A DNA stretch of 64,000 nt from JAIXUI01 sp943373175 (GTDB taxonomy: Bacteria; Bacteroidota; Bacteroidia; UBA7662; JAIXUI01), in NCBI GenBank assembly GCA_943373175.1, contig CALSBM010000006.1, forward strand, positions 1 to 64,000, given 5' to 3'. Positions 33,937 to 43,048 of the stretch are shown one piece after another. The position numbers and the translations under genes are program-made. How positions within the stretch are numbered: position 1 is the stretch's first letter; every line of letters begins with the position of its first letter. Under the pieces are notes generated by a model. That model made no database searches. It was not told the origin of the DNA and saw only the letters and a program-made list of their open reading frames with translations.

Positions 33937-35985
33937 TTAATGATTGAGTAACCTGTTAATCAAGGATGCTAACTTATCTGAATTCGGGAGCATTGCCTGC
34001 TCCAAGCCGGTATTCAATGGAACTGCCGGAATGTTGGCACTTCCCATCGTCATTATCGGAGCATCCAAATAACGGAATGCTTGCTGGCTGAGTCGGCCTG
34101 CAAGTGCCTCTGCGAAAGAGTTCAAGATTTGCTCTTCTGTTAACACAATCCCCTTTCCATGGACTTTAAGTCGTTCTATCAGGAATTCCTCATCCAACGG
34201 ATAAAGAGTGCGTAAATCAACAACTTCCACTTTGCCACCGCACTTCTCCCTTGCTTCTTGAGCCCAGTAAACGCCCATTCCATACGTAATAACGAGTACA
34301 CTATCGCCCATTTCCACGGCCTTAGCATCCGCTTCTATTACCAATCTTGCTTTTCCCAGCGGAACAAGGTAATCTTCACTGGGTTCAATACACTTTGCGC
34401 CCTCGGTTCCAGGAACTTTGCTCCAGTAAAGCCCTTTATGTTCGAACATAATAACCGGATTAGGATCCAGAAAAGCCGCTTTCATTAGTCCTTTCATATC
34501 CGCAGCATTCGAAGGGTACACTATTTTTATTCCACGAACTGAAAGTATGGCAGACTCGATACAGCCACTGTGATAAGGCCCGCCACCTCCATAAGCTCCA
34601 CATGGAATTCGTATCAGCGACTGTATCGGAAACTTGCCCGCTGTGAGGTAACAAGACTTGGAAAGCTCTACTACCAACTGGTTAACTCCCGACCAGATGT
34701 AGTCGGCGAACTGAATCTCTACAATAGGTTTCACTCCTACTGCCGACATTCCAGCCGTAGATCCTACAATATAAGCCTCTTGAATTGGCGTGTTGAAAAC
34801 GCGTTCATCTCCGTACTTCTGTGCTAATGTTGCCGCCTCACGAAACACTCCACCTAACGTTCTTCCTACATCTTGGCCATAAAAAATAGCTTCCGGATAC
34901 GTTCTGAGGATTTCATCCATAGCATGCAAGGCGGCATCCACCATAATTACTTTTTCTCCATTAGCCGGATGGCGTTCTCCTTGTTCTTCAGTGACTGGAG
35001 TTGGGGCAAAATCGTGGTGAAAAAGCGTTTCTGGGTCAGGAACCGGCGCAGCAACAGCGCGTTCAAAATCGGCAGCCGCCCGTTGAGCTGCTTCTTGCCG
35101 TATTACTTCTAACTCAAAATCAGAAAAACCCTCGTCGCGCATGCGTTGAGTCAGCTTCTCGAATGGATCTTCCGTTGTATGTTTATTCAAGTCCTCTTCC
35201 GGGCGATACCACTCCTTTCGGACTCCGGAAGTGTGATGACCCAACAAAGGCACCCACGCATGGACTAACATAGGAGCGCGTTCTTCCCGGACATAGGCAA
35301 AAGCTTCGGTTAACCCTTTGTAGCATTTTACGAAGTCGGTTCCATCGAGGCGTTTACGCTTCAACCCCTTGAACCCTTCGGCATACTGATAGGCATCCAT
35401 GGCACGCATTTCTTCTGCACGGGCAGAAATACCCCAGTCGTTGTCCTGTATCAGAAACAGCACAGGCAATTTCTTGAGTACTGCCATCTGAAACGCTTCT
35501 GCAACTTCACCTTCCGTAACGGAACCATCGCCTAACGAGCATAACACTACTGGCTTTTGACCTTCCGGTAAAAGTCCTTGTTGCTCCAGGTATGCAAAAC
35601 CATGAGCCATTCCAGCGGTAGGAATGGCTTGCATTCCGGTAGCCGAACTTTGGTGTGGAACCAATGGCATGCCTTCTCTTCGGATAGAAGGATGAGCGTA
35701 ATAGGTTCGGCCAGCAGAAAACGGGTCGTCGCCCTTCGCTAATAGCTGAAGCATCAGTTCATAAGGCGTGCACCCCATTGCAAGCAGGATGGATTCGTCT
35801 CGGTAGTAAAGTCCTGCCGCATCTTGAGGCTGCAACAAAAAGCCCGCAGCCAACTGAATGGCTTCATGACCTTTGGAAGTGGAATGGACATACGTGCAGA
35901 TGCTTCTGTTGGCATCGTATAAGTCGGCCATGGCACGTGCAGTGCTCATGAGGCGGTAGGCATTAAGGAGGAGCTCCTGGTTCAT
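33937..35985 (-). CDS. Branched-chain 2-oxoacid dehydrogenase E1, fused alpha/beta
   Basis: Fused E1 of 682 residues. The alpha-type half spans about 1-325 with the thiamine diphosphate motif GDGSVTEGEVAEAFQMAV (from residue 152). A linker of about 20 residues follows. The beta-type half (about 345-682) has AMDEILRTYPEAIFYGQDVG, GVFREAATLAQKYG, FNTPIQEAYIVGSTAGMSAVG and EIQFADYI. It decarboxylates branched-chain 2-oxo acids in the BCKDH complex, supplying branched fatty-acid precursors. The fusion is a known form in Bacteroidota. E2 and E3 genes are not in the window. It is divergent from the Rrf2 gene, which may or may not regulate it. Confidence 0.9.
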   Translation of the reverse strand: MNQELLLNAYRLMSTARAMADLYDANRSICTYVHSTSKGHEAIQLAAGFLLQPQDAAGLYYRDESILLAMGCTPYELMLQLLAKGDDPFSAGRTYYAHPSIRREGMPLVPHQSSATGMQAIPTAGMAHGFAYLEQQGLLPEGQKPVVLCSLGDGSVTEGEVAEAFQMAVLKKLPVLFLIQDNDWGISARAEEMRAMDAYQYAEGFKGLKRKRLDGTDFVKCYKGLTEAFAYVREERAPMLVHAWVPLLGHHTSGVRKEWYRPEEDLNKHTTEDPFEKLTQRMRDEGFSDFELEVIRQEAAQRAAADFERAVAAPVPDPETLFHHDFAPTPVTEEQGERHPANGEKVIMVDAALHAMDEILRTYPEAIFYGQDVGRTLGGVFREAATLAQKYGDERVFNTPIQEAYIVGSTAGMSAVGVKPIVEIQFADYIWSGVNQLVVELSKSCYLTAGKFPIQSLIRIPCGAYGGGGPYHSGCIESAILSVRGIKIVYPSNAADMKGLMKAAFLDPNPVIMFEHKGLYWSKVPGTEGAKCIEPSEDYLVPLGKARLVIEADAKAVEMGDSVLVITYGMGVYWAQEAREKCGGKVEVVDLRTLYPLDEEFLIERLKVHGKGIVLTEEQILNSFAEALAGRLSQQAFRYLDAPIMTMGSANIPAVPLNTGLEQAMLPNSDKLASLINRLLNH

Positions 35986-36052
35986 AATTGATTGCGGTGC
36001 GAAATTCTTGAAATTTGTGGCATTAGAAAGTGTTACGCTTTTTTTCGTTTTT

Positions 36053-36083
36053 TTTGTCTCTATAAGAGAAAAGAATATTTTTG
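36053..36083 (+). promoter_or_regulatory. Bacteroidota-type promoter for Rrf2 gene
   Basis: TTTG at 36053-36056, a 19-base spacer, then TATTTTTG at 36076-36083 match the -33 TTTG and -7 TAnnTTTG boxes with near-ideal spacing. The start codon is 16 bases downstream, so the leader is short. This is the best full promoter I see in the window. Confidence 0.65.
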
Positions 36084-36099
36084 TCTAAATCTATAGCTA

Positions 36100-36549
36100 A
36101 TGTTTTCGAAATCTTGCGAATATGGCCTTCAGGCCATATTGTATATTGCCTTACATGCTTCATCTGAAAGACGAGTAGGACTTCAGGAAATCGCTGAAAA
36201 TCAAGAGATTCCATCTCACTTCCTCAGCAAGATTCTTCAAATTCTTGTAAAGCAGAAGTTGCTAAGCTCAACTAAAGGCCCCAATGGAGGGTTTATCCTC
36301 AACAAGAAGCCGGAAGATATTACTTTGTTGGAGGTTATTGCAGCAATTGACGGTCTCGATATTTTTGACCGCTGTGGCATTGGCCTCAAAACCTGCTCCG
36401 ATGAGGTGCCTTGCCCAATTCATAACAAATTCAAGTTCTTACGCGAAAACATTCGTGATACCTTAGCGAATGAAACACTTGCCGATTTACGCCTTCAGGT
36501 GGTTCAGGGGAAATCGTTTGTGACGGTGAAAAACCTTGAAATAAACTAA
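36100..36549 (+). CDS. Rrf2-family transcriptional regulator
   Basis: Rrf2 regulator of 149 residues with a winged helix (SCEYGLQAILYIALHA, HFLSKILQILVKQKLL, GPNGGFILNK). A three-cysteine cluster region reads RCGIGLKTCSDEVPCPIH (Cys92, 99, 105; C-x6-C-x5-C). That resembles Fe-S-sensing members such as IscR and NsrR, so it may sense iron-sulfur status, oxygen or nitric oxide. The target is unknown; the divergent fused BCKDH E1 gene is the only close candidate besides itself. A well-formed promoter precedes it and a terminator follows. Confidence 0.88.
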   Translation: MFSKSCEYGLQAILYIALHASSERRVGLQEIAENQEIPSHFLSKILQILVKQKLLSSTKGPNGGFILNKKPEDITLLEVIAAIDGLDIFDRCGIGLKTCSDEVPCPIHNKFKFLRENIRDTLANETLADLRLQVVQGKSFVTVKNLEIN

Positions 36550-36570
36550 TCTACCTCCTTCAACTATCCT

Positions 36571-36601
36571 AAAGCGCCTTCTAAACTAAGGCGCTTTTTT
36601 T
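36571..36601 (+). terminator. Intrinsic terminator after Rrf2 gene
   Basis: AAAGCGCCTT (36571-36580) pairs with AAGGCGCTTT (36588-36597) around a 7-base loop and runs into a T tract to 36601. It lies 22 bases past the Rrf2 stop. Confidence 0.9.
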
Positions 36602-36657
36602 ATGTCGAACACCTAGTCAATTTTGTTCGCTGTCTTTTCCGGCGATGGCGTGTGCGT

Positions 36658-36665
36658 TAACTTCG
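36658..36665 (+). promoter_or_regulatory. -7-like element TAACTTCG before trmB
   Basis: TAACTTCG, the TTCG variant, ends 6 bases before the trmB ATG at 36672, predicting a leaderless or nearly leaderless message. No -33 at proper distance. Confidence 0.4.
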
Positions 36666-36671
36666 CGCCCC

Positions 36672-37325
36672 ATGCCTCGCAGAAAACTGATGCACTTTGC
36701 CGAAATGGCCGCTTTGCCTAATGTTTTGGAGTATCCCGACAATATGCCCGGAAATTGGAGCCACCACTTCGGCAACTCCAATCCCATCGTTCTTGAATTA
36801 GGTTGCGGAACCGGTGCTTATACCAACAGCCTCGCAGAACGGTATCCCGAGAAAAACTTCATCGGCATCGACATCAAAGGGGCGCGAATGTGGCATGGAG
36901 CTACTGCCGCGCATGAACAGGGAAAAACCAATGTAGCCTTTATGCGCATTGTCATCGAAAACATCGCCAACTACTTTGCTCATAACGAAGTAAGTGAAAT
37001 TTGGATTACTTTTCCTGATCCACATCCCAGAGAAGGAAGGGCAAGAAAGCGCCTCTGTTCTCCACGATTTCATGAGATTTATCGGAAGTTTATCTTATTC
37101 GAAGGGAAAATACACCTGAAAACCGACAACCAAGAGTTATTTCAGTTTGCAATTGATACAACTTCTGTGGCCAAACTGGTTTTAGAAACCGCCTCTAACG
37201 ACATTGACCGAATAATCCCCGACGCTCAAGACCTCGACATCACCACCACCTACGAACAGCGCTACCGCAGTATCGGTAAACCAATATGCTACGGAAGGTG
37301 GAGGCAAAGAGAAGAAAAGGAATGA
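36672..37325 (+). CDS. trmB: tRNA (guanine-N7)-methyltransferase
   Basis: TrmB of 217 residues, which methylates G46 of tRNA with SAM. I start at 36672 (MPRRKLMHFAEM), matching the family's R-R-K-L start; the frame begins nine codons upstream. The SAM site is VLELGCGTGAYTNSLAE and IGIDIKGARMW. The catalytic and tRNA-binding part has WITFPDPHPREGRARKRL and LKTDNQELFQFA, and TTYEQRY near the end. It stands alone after a terminator. The AT-rich island begins just downstream on the opposite strand, so the 3' side of trmB is the likely left border of an insertion. Confidence 0.92.
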   Translation: MPRRKLMHFAEMAALPNVLEYPDNMPGNWSHHFGNSNPIVLELGCGTGAYTNSLAERYPEKNFIGIDIKGARMWHGATAAHEQGKTNVAFMRIVIENIANYFAHNEVSEIWITFPDPHPREGRARKRLCSPRFHEIYRKFILFEGKIHLKTDNQELFQFAIDTTSVAKLVLETASNDIDRIIPDAQDLDITTTYEQRYRSIGKPICYGRWRQREEKE

Positions 37326-37521
37326 ACCGGATAAGAAGTAAAATCTCCCAGTGAAATCTTGTTTTTGGGCTTTCGGATATTTATAAGAATGTGATACTTT
37401 GGCCCAAATTATTTGTCGATTTATTGCATTTTCTGAATGCAGATGAAAACATATTAATCAATATTTAAAATGAGTGTCAGCTACTTCGAATTATCAATAT
37501 GCTTAACCCTTTGCGAAGGAA

Positions 37522-38439
37522 TTAATATTGTTTATATGCTTTTTCGTGTGCTTGTTTTATACGGTTAGCTAACGATTTAGGTTCAATAACTTTCATGCTG
37601 TCGCCGAATGAAAGTAGTTCCATAATAAGGTCATATGTCAGGCAGAGTTTTAGCTTAATTTTCATTTCTTCGTCATTGTCCACCAATACTTGCTGGGTTT
37701 CGTGCAATGGCAGTGTCTTGATATACTTCCCTTGCAAAGGGTCAAATGATAGAATGATGTCTTGCGGCTCTTCATTATTTGGACTGATAATACCAAAGCA
37801 GTAGCGGTAACTTTGCTCAATGCTGAAATTGTCGGGATACTGGTAGGTTTGATTGGTGATTTCAAGGTTAGTCAATCGGTCTAGTGCAAAACTCTTGATG
37901 TTGTGGTCTTTGCTGTCTTTAGCCATGATGTACCAACGGTTTTTAAACTCTTTCAAAGCATAAGGCTCTACTAAACGTTGGCTAAATTCTTCTTCCCAAA
38001 ATTTCTGATAGGTAAATTTAATTTGCAGTCTTTTTTTGATAGCGTGAAGCAACCCATTCAAATTGTCTGTTCCTTGAGGTCTGCGTTTTTCCAAATGAAT
38101 AAACGGAGTTAAGTCCTGCGCTAGGTTCAAAGAATTGAACATATCAAACGCCTCCATCATTCTTTGGAAATTCATGTTTTCATTTTCGCTTTGGCTGATG
38201 AAATACCCTTTTCGAGATTTTGAATATTCAATCTCGATTCCGAAAAGGTTACGAATTTCTTTAAAATCACGTTGAAGCGTTCGTTTTGAAGAACCCATTT
38301 GCAAATCATCGTCTTGCATTTGCAGATAGTCAAACTGATTTTCAATATAGGCTTGCAAATCCTCATAAGTTGAATACGGTTTTACTTTCAGCTTTTTTAG
38401 GATGAGTAAGTAGCGGGAGAGGTAACCACGTTTGGACAT
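37522..38439 (-). CDS. WYL-domain transcriptional regulator
   Basis: Regulator of 305 residues. The N-terminal part (about 1-80) is a winged-helix-like DNA-binding region (KRTLQRDFKEIRNLFGIEIEY). A WYL domain follows (about 130-200: AIKKRLQIKFTYQKFW, LVEPYALKEFKNRWYIMA, SFALDRLTNLEIT), then a WCX-type C-terminal extension (DIILSFDPLQGKYIKTLPLH). WYL proteins sense nucleic acids or nucleotides and often control defence loci (BrxR, CapW). It is the last gene of the operon, 13 bases after the second DUF262 gene, an unusual position for such a regulator, which is often upstream. Confidence 0.88.
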   Translation of the reverse strand: MSKRGYLSRYLLILKKLKVKPYSTYEDLQAYIENQFDYLQMQDDDLQMGSSKRTLQRDFKEIRNLFGIEIEYSKSRKGYFISQSENENMNFQRMMEAFDMFNSLNLAQDLTPFIHLEKRRPQGTDNLNGLLHAIKKRLQIKFTYQKFWEEEFSQRLVEPYALKEFKNRWYIMAKDSKDHNIKSFALDRLTNLEITNQTYQYPDNFSIEQSYRYCFGIISPNNEEPQDIILSFDPLQGKYIKTLPLHETQQVLVDNDEEMKIKLKLCLTYDLIMELLSFGDSMKVIEPKSLANRIKQAHEKAYKQY

Positions 38440-38452
38440 GGGAATTACAGCT

Positions 38453-40501
38453 TTAATCTATACGGGTTACTTGATTCTCCTGAGTAGGTCTCGGTTGCCG
38501 TGCTAAATAACAGAATGAATTATTATCCGGAAAAAGGATGAATGTTGCACCTTTTAGCAAGTTTTCCTCCTTAATTAATCGATGCTTCCATTTCGGCATG
38601 TCAGATGGGACATCAAAATCGTCGATAATTTTTTTAAGTGACCCTTTCGATAAATATGCTATAATTAACGCTTTAAAATAATCCCTGCGCCAGTCAGATT
38701 TTAAAGAGAAGTTATCTCTCAAATCTTTATTAATTCTAAATAAAGCTCTTTTGTTTAATTTAAAGCTATGGGACCACAACTTCCAAAATTCATAATAATC
38801 TCCCTTTTCAATTGTAAGAAAAGCTCTTTTAAATTCATCAGAAACCTTTGTATTTAAATCCTGTAAATTATTATCGAAAAATATTTTAATATTATCAAAT
38901 TTTTCTTGGTCAAATTTCTCTACAATTTCAAAATTAAAATTTAAATCAATACAATAAAGAGCGAAACCTATTTTACCTTTAAAATAATTTGTGTCCTCCA
39001 TAGCGTGAATGGATTTCTTTGCTTCAGGAATTAGCTTTATAATTTTAGCTTTTTCTATTTCCTCCTTTAATTGGTCTTTTGCGTGAATTTGTTGCGGTAA
39101 GTAAAATGTAGAAAGATATTTATAAATATTGACACAGCCTTCAGAAAGTAACTTAATAAGGCTCACTGCTGATATGTAAGTTGAAGCATCATCAATAGCT
39201 GAATTTTCAACAATATTTCTTACAACACGCATCCAATCATTAAATGAATTTACATCAAATTCATTGTTTAACAAATATGTTGTTTGAGCGTAAAACAATG
39301 CTCTACTTTGCCATTCCGTTTTTACATTTTGAATAACATCTAGGAACAGTGTATTTTTACAATACTTCCATAAATTAACATCTGATTTTAAATCAGAATA
39401 ATTATTTTGTGAACAGTATAATTCCATGCTGTTCACAAAATAATCAAACGCATCTTTAGTAGGAAAATCGTCACATGAAATTTCATTAGGATTATTAAAC
39501 AATATTTTCAACCTATTTTCAACTTCAGTTTTTTTATTAGCTGTGTAATTAATTGAATAATGATTGATGGCTAATACAGCAATGAAATTAATTAAACTAA
39601 CATCTATTGTGTACTCAAATATTTGTTTTCCATCTTCATTCCTTCGAACATTTCTTACTTTATATTTCCAAAATAAATCTGTCCAAACCGTATCAATTTT
39701 GTGAGAAAAAGTTGCTACAGGGTTATTTAATTCTTTTTCCCAATTATTTATTTCAATATGCTTGCCGAATCTAGATTTGAAATTTTCGAAAGGTGTTAAT
39801 GCTTTTCCACGAGCATTCATTTTGATATACAAATCATCGGAAAGCCCAAAATTTTTCAACTTGATATAAAGAAAAGTAATTGGACGAATATCTTCCTTTG
39901 TTTCAATCAATTTTTGCCACAAATCTGAACTATCTTTAAATATAGCTTGAATTGAATCAAGCATTATTAACATTGCAGAAATTGTAGGGTCATTTTTCCA
40001 AGATATAACAAACCAAGAAGCGTTTTTTATAGTTTCTGACAATTGATTTTCGCCACATATTCTCTTTTCTTTATCAAGTTGTAATAGGTTTTTATAATCA
40101 ATACTTTTATCAATCAATTCCTTACAAAATTCACGGGAACTTATCCGGGTTTCATAAGTAAATTTCATCAATCGTTCTTTTACAATATCTAATTTTCCTT
40201 CTTTATTGAAAATAAACCAATGCAACAAAAACAAAGTTGTAAGCCTTTGTTGTCCATCTAATGGTTGTAAAATATTCTTTTCCTCACTTCCATAGATAAA
40301 ATCTAGCTCGACAGGATTTCCTATTAAAGCATTTTTCAAAGCATCTAAAAAATTACTTCTTACTTTTTTGTTTTTTGCTCTACCTTGTGCATAATCTCGT
40401 TGAATGATAGGAATTTCAATACTTCTATTTTCTAATAATTGCCAAAAACTTAATTTTTCAAATTCTTGCTTATTTATTTCGTTTTTCATGATTTTATCCA
40501 T
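38453..40501 (-). CDS. DUF262 protein without visible HNH nuclease
   Basis: Protein of 682 residues. The N-terminal DUF262 domain (ParB/GmrS-like NTPase fold) has PIIQRDYAQGR (residues 31-41) and LQPLDGQQRLTTLFLLHW (DGQQR at 82-86). The alpha-helical middle continues the family pattern (YIKMNARGKALTPFENFKSRFG). The C-terminal half is rich in charged helices; I see no D-x-x-H-x-H or other DUF1524 motif, so the nuclease domain seems absent. DUF262 is the NTP-sensing part of GmrSD, SspE and BrxU. It is strongly AT-rich. Start at 40501 overlaps the upstream gene by 8 bases; ATG at 40489 is an alternative. Confidence 0.85.
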   Translation of the reverse strand: MDKIMKNEINKQEFEKLSFWQLLENRSIEIPIIQRDYAQGRAKNKKVRSNFLDALKNALIGNPVELDFIYGSEEKNILQPLDGQQRLTTLFLLHWFIFNKEGKLDIVKERLMKFTYETRISSREFCKELIDKSIDYKNLLQLDKEKRICGENQLSETIKNASWFVISWKNDPTISAMLIMLDSIQAIFKDSSDLWQKLIETKEDIRPITFLYIKLKNFGLSDDLYIKMNARGKALTPFENFKSRFGKHIEINNWEKELNNPVATFSHKIDTVWTDLFWKYKVRNVRRNEDGKQIFEYTIDVSLINFIAVLAINHYSINYTANKKTEVENRLKILFNNPNEISCDDFPTKDAFDYFVNSMELYCSQNNYSDLKSDVNLWKYCKNTLFLDVIQNVKTEWQSRALFYAQTTYLLNNEFDVNSFNDWMRVVRNIVENSAIDDASTYISAVSLIKLLSEGCVNIYKYLSTFYLPQQIHAKDQLKEEIEKAKIIKLIPEAKKSIHAMEDTNYFKGKIGFALYCIDLNFNFEIVEKFDQEKFDNIKIFFDNNLQDLNTKVSDEFKRAFLTIEKGDYYEFWKLWSHSFKLNKRALFRINKDLRDNFSLKSDWRRDYFKALIIAYLSKGSLKKIIDDFDVPSDMPKWKHRLIKEENLLKGATFILFPDNNSFCYLARQPRPTQENQVTRID

Positions 40502-42179
40502 TTAGTGTTGGTAAATAAGGTGTTAATACTTCTTTTATATTATCAAAATATGATGTTCGATCTATTTCAGACCATTGCCCCAATTGATTAAGTTCTTTTG
40601 AATAATATTTCATAAAAACATTTCTAGTGCAAATAGGAACAAAAGTGCCTTTTTTCTCTTGTTCAATTATTTTTTTTCGTTTACTCTTGAAGGAATCGTT
40701 CTTGTATTTTCGGTTCGTTTCTCTATCTAATAAGCATAGATTTCGCAAGTTATCATCTTCTTCACCTAAAACATACTCAATTATTTCTTGAAAATTTGCA
40801 TCTTTGTTACCTGTAGATTCTTCATAGTTTTTGATTCTTGAATTTAGCTTATCGTCTTTATAGACAGAATCAGCTTTTTCAAAATTATCATTCAACCAAT
40901 TTTTTTGTTCGTTGAAATTGTCTGCTACTTCTGCTTCTGAAGCTTTGGCGTGTATATGCTCAATGTCCCAATTTTCTTTTTTGAATCGATTGAATGGGAA
41001 ACGTGAGTTTTCTTTTGTATTATTCAACATAGTTTGAATATTATGCAACAACAAAACAGGTCTTATTATTGGATTCTTGTATTCAATATCAGCCAACTGG
41101 ATATTGTTAAATTTCTCCTTAATTTTCGTTTCTATAAGTTCAATAAAATCTGTTTTGCTACTTGATTGAGAGTTTTCAATAAGTGTCTTAATATTTTCTC
41201 CAAGTGTAACTAAAAAACCAATTTTATGATATAACTCCCTGTTGTTAAACCAATCTTGCATTGTTTGAAAATAGCGTTTTACCTGTTTCCAACTATCTTC
41301 AATATCTTTTTCAGATTTGATTTGAAATTTTTCAGCATATTTTCTGAAAGTATAAGTATCATCTTCTTCATTTGTAGGCTTCCCAACAATTAAATCAAAC
41401 AGAAATTCAATACGGGTGTCTTTTTCATTCTTACCTTTATTGATGAACCACCAAAATTCTTCATTATGTAATGAATATTCAATGAAATCCCACTCATTAG
41501 CTATTTCTAACTGTTTCAAGTGCTTTTTTTCGTCTTCAATTTGGAAATTGGAGCTATTAAGAAACAGAGCTTTGATAAGTTCTGAATTGGTCAAAGGGAT
41601 TTTACCCATGTTGATACGCGTAAATATTTGCACAGCATCATCTTCATGTGTTTCATACCAAATTACTTTTGTTTTTTCCAGAAATGGAGTAATAAATTTT
41701 GAACTTACAGAACTATGAGTTACCGCTTTCTTTTTAAACCATTCTTTTATTGTTTCACAAGCTAAATAGATATAGGAATAATCAATATTATATAGGGACT
41801 CTTCTTCTGTTTTTTGTTCAACATTATTTAAAAAATCTTTACTGTTTGATTTATTTGTATTTCTGGTTTCGTATTCTAACTCAAATGTTTTTCTTTCGCT
41901 CTCCACAAATTTTTCTAAATTTTTCAAAACAAGAAAAATTGTTGTAAGTCGCTGTTGTCCATCAATAACTTCCCATTGTTCATTTTTTGCTTTAACTACA
42001 ACTGGTTGCAAGCAATACCATTCGTCTTTATTTGGGTCAGATTCTATAAAAATCCAAATATCATTCAACAAATCTTTAACCTGTTGCTCTGTCCACCTAT
42101 ATCCTCGTTGATACGATGGTATAAAAAATTTGTATTGAAGCAATTCACCGATTGCTTTTATTGAGATATTATTATCCAT
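40494..42179 (-). CDS. DUF262-DUF1524 (GmrSD-like) nuclease
   Basis: Protein of 561 residues with the two-part GmrSD architecture. The DUF262 half has IPSYQRGYRWTEQQV (YQRGYRW at 23-29) and WEVIDGQQRLTTIFLV (DGQQR at 73-77), followed by FTRINMGKIPLTNSELIK. The C-terminal DUF1524 HNH-type nuclease has DIEHIHAK (Asp405, His408, His410) and LCLLDRETNRKYKNDSFKSK (Asn489 to Lys500). GmrSD cleaves modified DNA using NTP; SspE and BrxU are related defence effectors. It is strongly AT-rich. It overlaps the exonuclease upstream by 8 bases and the next DUF262 gene by 8 bases. Confidence 0.9.
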   Translation of the reverse strand: MDNNISIKAIGELLQYKFFIPSYQRGYRWTEQQVKDLLNDIWIFIESDPNKDEWYCLQPVVVKAKNEQWEVIDGQQRLTTIFLVLKNLEKFVESERKTFELEYETRNTNKSNSKDFLNNVEQKTEEESLYNIDYSYIYLACETIKEWFKKKAVTHSSVSSKFITPFLEKTKVIWYETHEDDAVQIFTRINMGKIPLTNSELIKALFLNSSNFQIEDEKKHLKQLEIANEWDFIEYSLHNEEFWWFINKGKNEKDTRIEFLFDLIVGKPTNEEDDTYTFRKYAEKFQIKSEKDIEDSWKQVKRYFQTMQDWFNNRELYHKIGFLVTLGENIKTLIENSQSSSKTDFIELIETKIKEKFNNIQLADIEYKNPIIRPVLLLHNIQTMLNNTKENSRFPFNRFKKENWDIEHIHAKASEAEVADNFNEQKNWLNDNFEKADSVYKDDKLNSRIKNYEESTGNKDANFQEIIEYVLGEEDDNLRNLCLLDRETNRKYKNDSFKSKRKKIIEQEKKGTFVPICTRNVFMKYYSKELNQLGQWSEIDRTSYFDNIKEVLTPYLPTLNG

Positions 42180-42690
42180 TTCTATTGTTCTCTAAATGTA
42201 TTTTAAAAAGTTCCGCACATGCCTTCGCATCACTCAATGCGTCATGGTGGTTTAAAGGTATGTTATATTCTCCGCATAGTGAAGCCAAGTTATCTCTAAA
42301 AATGCGATAGGTGCAATGCCCGGTAAATTCTGGGGTTGAAATTCCATAGTATTCTAAGGTCTGCTTTAAGCAATGAAAGTCAAAGGCAAATCCGTTGTGA
42401 GCAACAACATTTTGATTCTTGATGAATGGCACTATTTGACCCCAAATTTTATCAAATGTTGGTGCATCTGCCGTTTGGTCTGGAGAAATTCCATGAATAT
42501 CAATAAAGTTATTCCAGTAATAATTATCTGGTGGTTGAACCAATATGGATAATTGGTCAGTGATTATCTGATTTTCTACCCGAACCAAACCCACCTGACA
42601 AATGCTCCATCGCTTGCCGTGCGCAGTTTCAAAATCTATGGCGGTGTATGAATTAAGCACTTGGTAATTTGTTTTCAAAGGGTTCATCAT
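42172..42690 (-). CDS. DnaQ-like 3'-5' exonuclease
   Basis: DEDDh exonuclease of 172 residues. Motifs are TAIDFETA (Asp19, Glu21), VAHNGFAFDFHCL (Asp104) and HHDALSDAKACAELF (His149, Asp154). Relatives include the polymerase III epsilon subunit and free-standing proofreading or RNA/DNA-trimming enzymes. It lacks any polymerase-binding extension. Start at 42690 (MMNP), second ATG one codon in. The 8-base overlap with the DUF262-DUF1524 gene suggests that it is part of the same operon and function, perhaps degrading cut DNA ends. It is less AT-rich than the two DUF262 genes. Confidence 0.88.
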   Translation of the reverse strand: MMNPLKTNYQVLNSYTAIDFETAHGKRWSICQVGLVRVENQIITDQLSILVQPPDNYYWNNFIDIHGISPDQTADAPTFDKIWGQIVPFIKNQNVVAHNGFAFDFHCLKQTLEYYGISTPEFTGHCTYRIFRDNLASLCGEYNIPLNHHDALSDAKACAELFKIHLENNRNG

Positions 42691-42816
42691 AGGTTTCCTT
42701 GAGGCTTCCTTTATCTCTTAAATCTGTAATCATGTTTTCCTTTTATTTTATTGCGTATTACCTTATATCCTATCGGATTACTCTTCTTTGATTTCTTATT
42801 TATACTTTTCCTCAAA

Positions 42817-43023
42817 CTAGTTGATAACCTTTTTGCAGTCAATGCCAATTTCGTCAATTAAGTTTGGAATCGCGTTAAAGTGCGCAACAAAGAGCGTAAG
42901 CCCGTTGAGGTACGAACCATTCCTATCAGCAAAAACATTCGAAATCATCATTTTAGATGTTGTTCTAGCAATGTCAAACGGGCTTTCAGTTATTGAATGA
43001 AGGGATAAATTATTGGTATGCAT
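42817..43023 (-). CDS. Possible small gene upstream of defence-like operon
   Basis: Open frame of 68 residues (MHTNNLSLHSITESPFDIART, ending IPNLIDEIGIDCKKVIN) that I do not recognise. A perfect minus-strand TATATTTG lies 25 bases before its ATG. It ends 126 bases before the exonuclease start, on the same strand. It could be a small first gene of the operon, a short regulator or antitoxin-like protein, or a remnant. No motif supports a function. Confidence 0.4.
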   Translation of the reverse strand: MHTNNLSLHSITESPFDIARTTSKMMISNVFADRNGSYLNGLTLFVAHFNAIPNLIDEIGIDCKKVIN

Positions 43024-43048
43024 ACTTCGTTGTTCCTGATTTCTAAAA

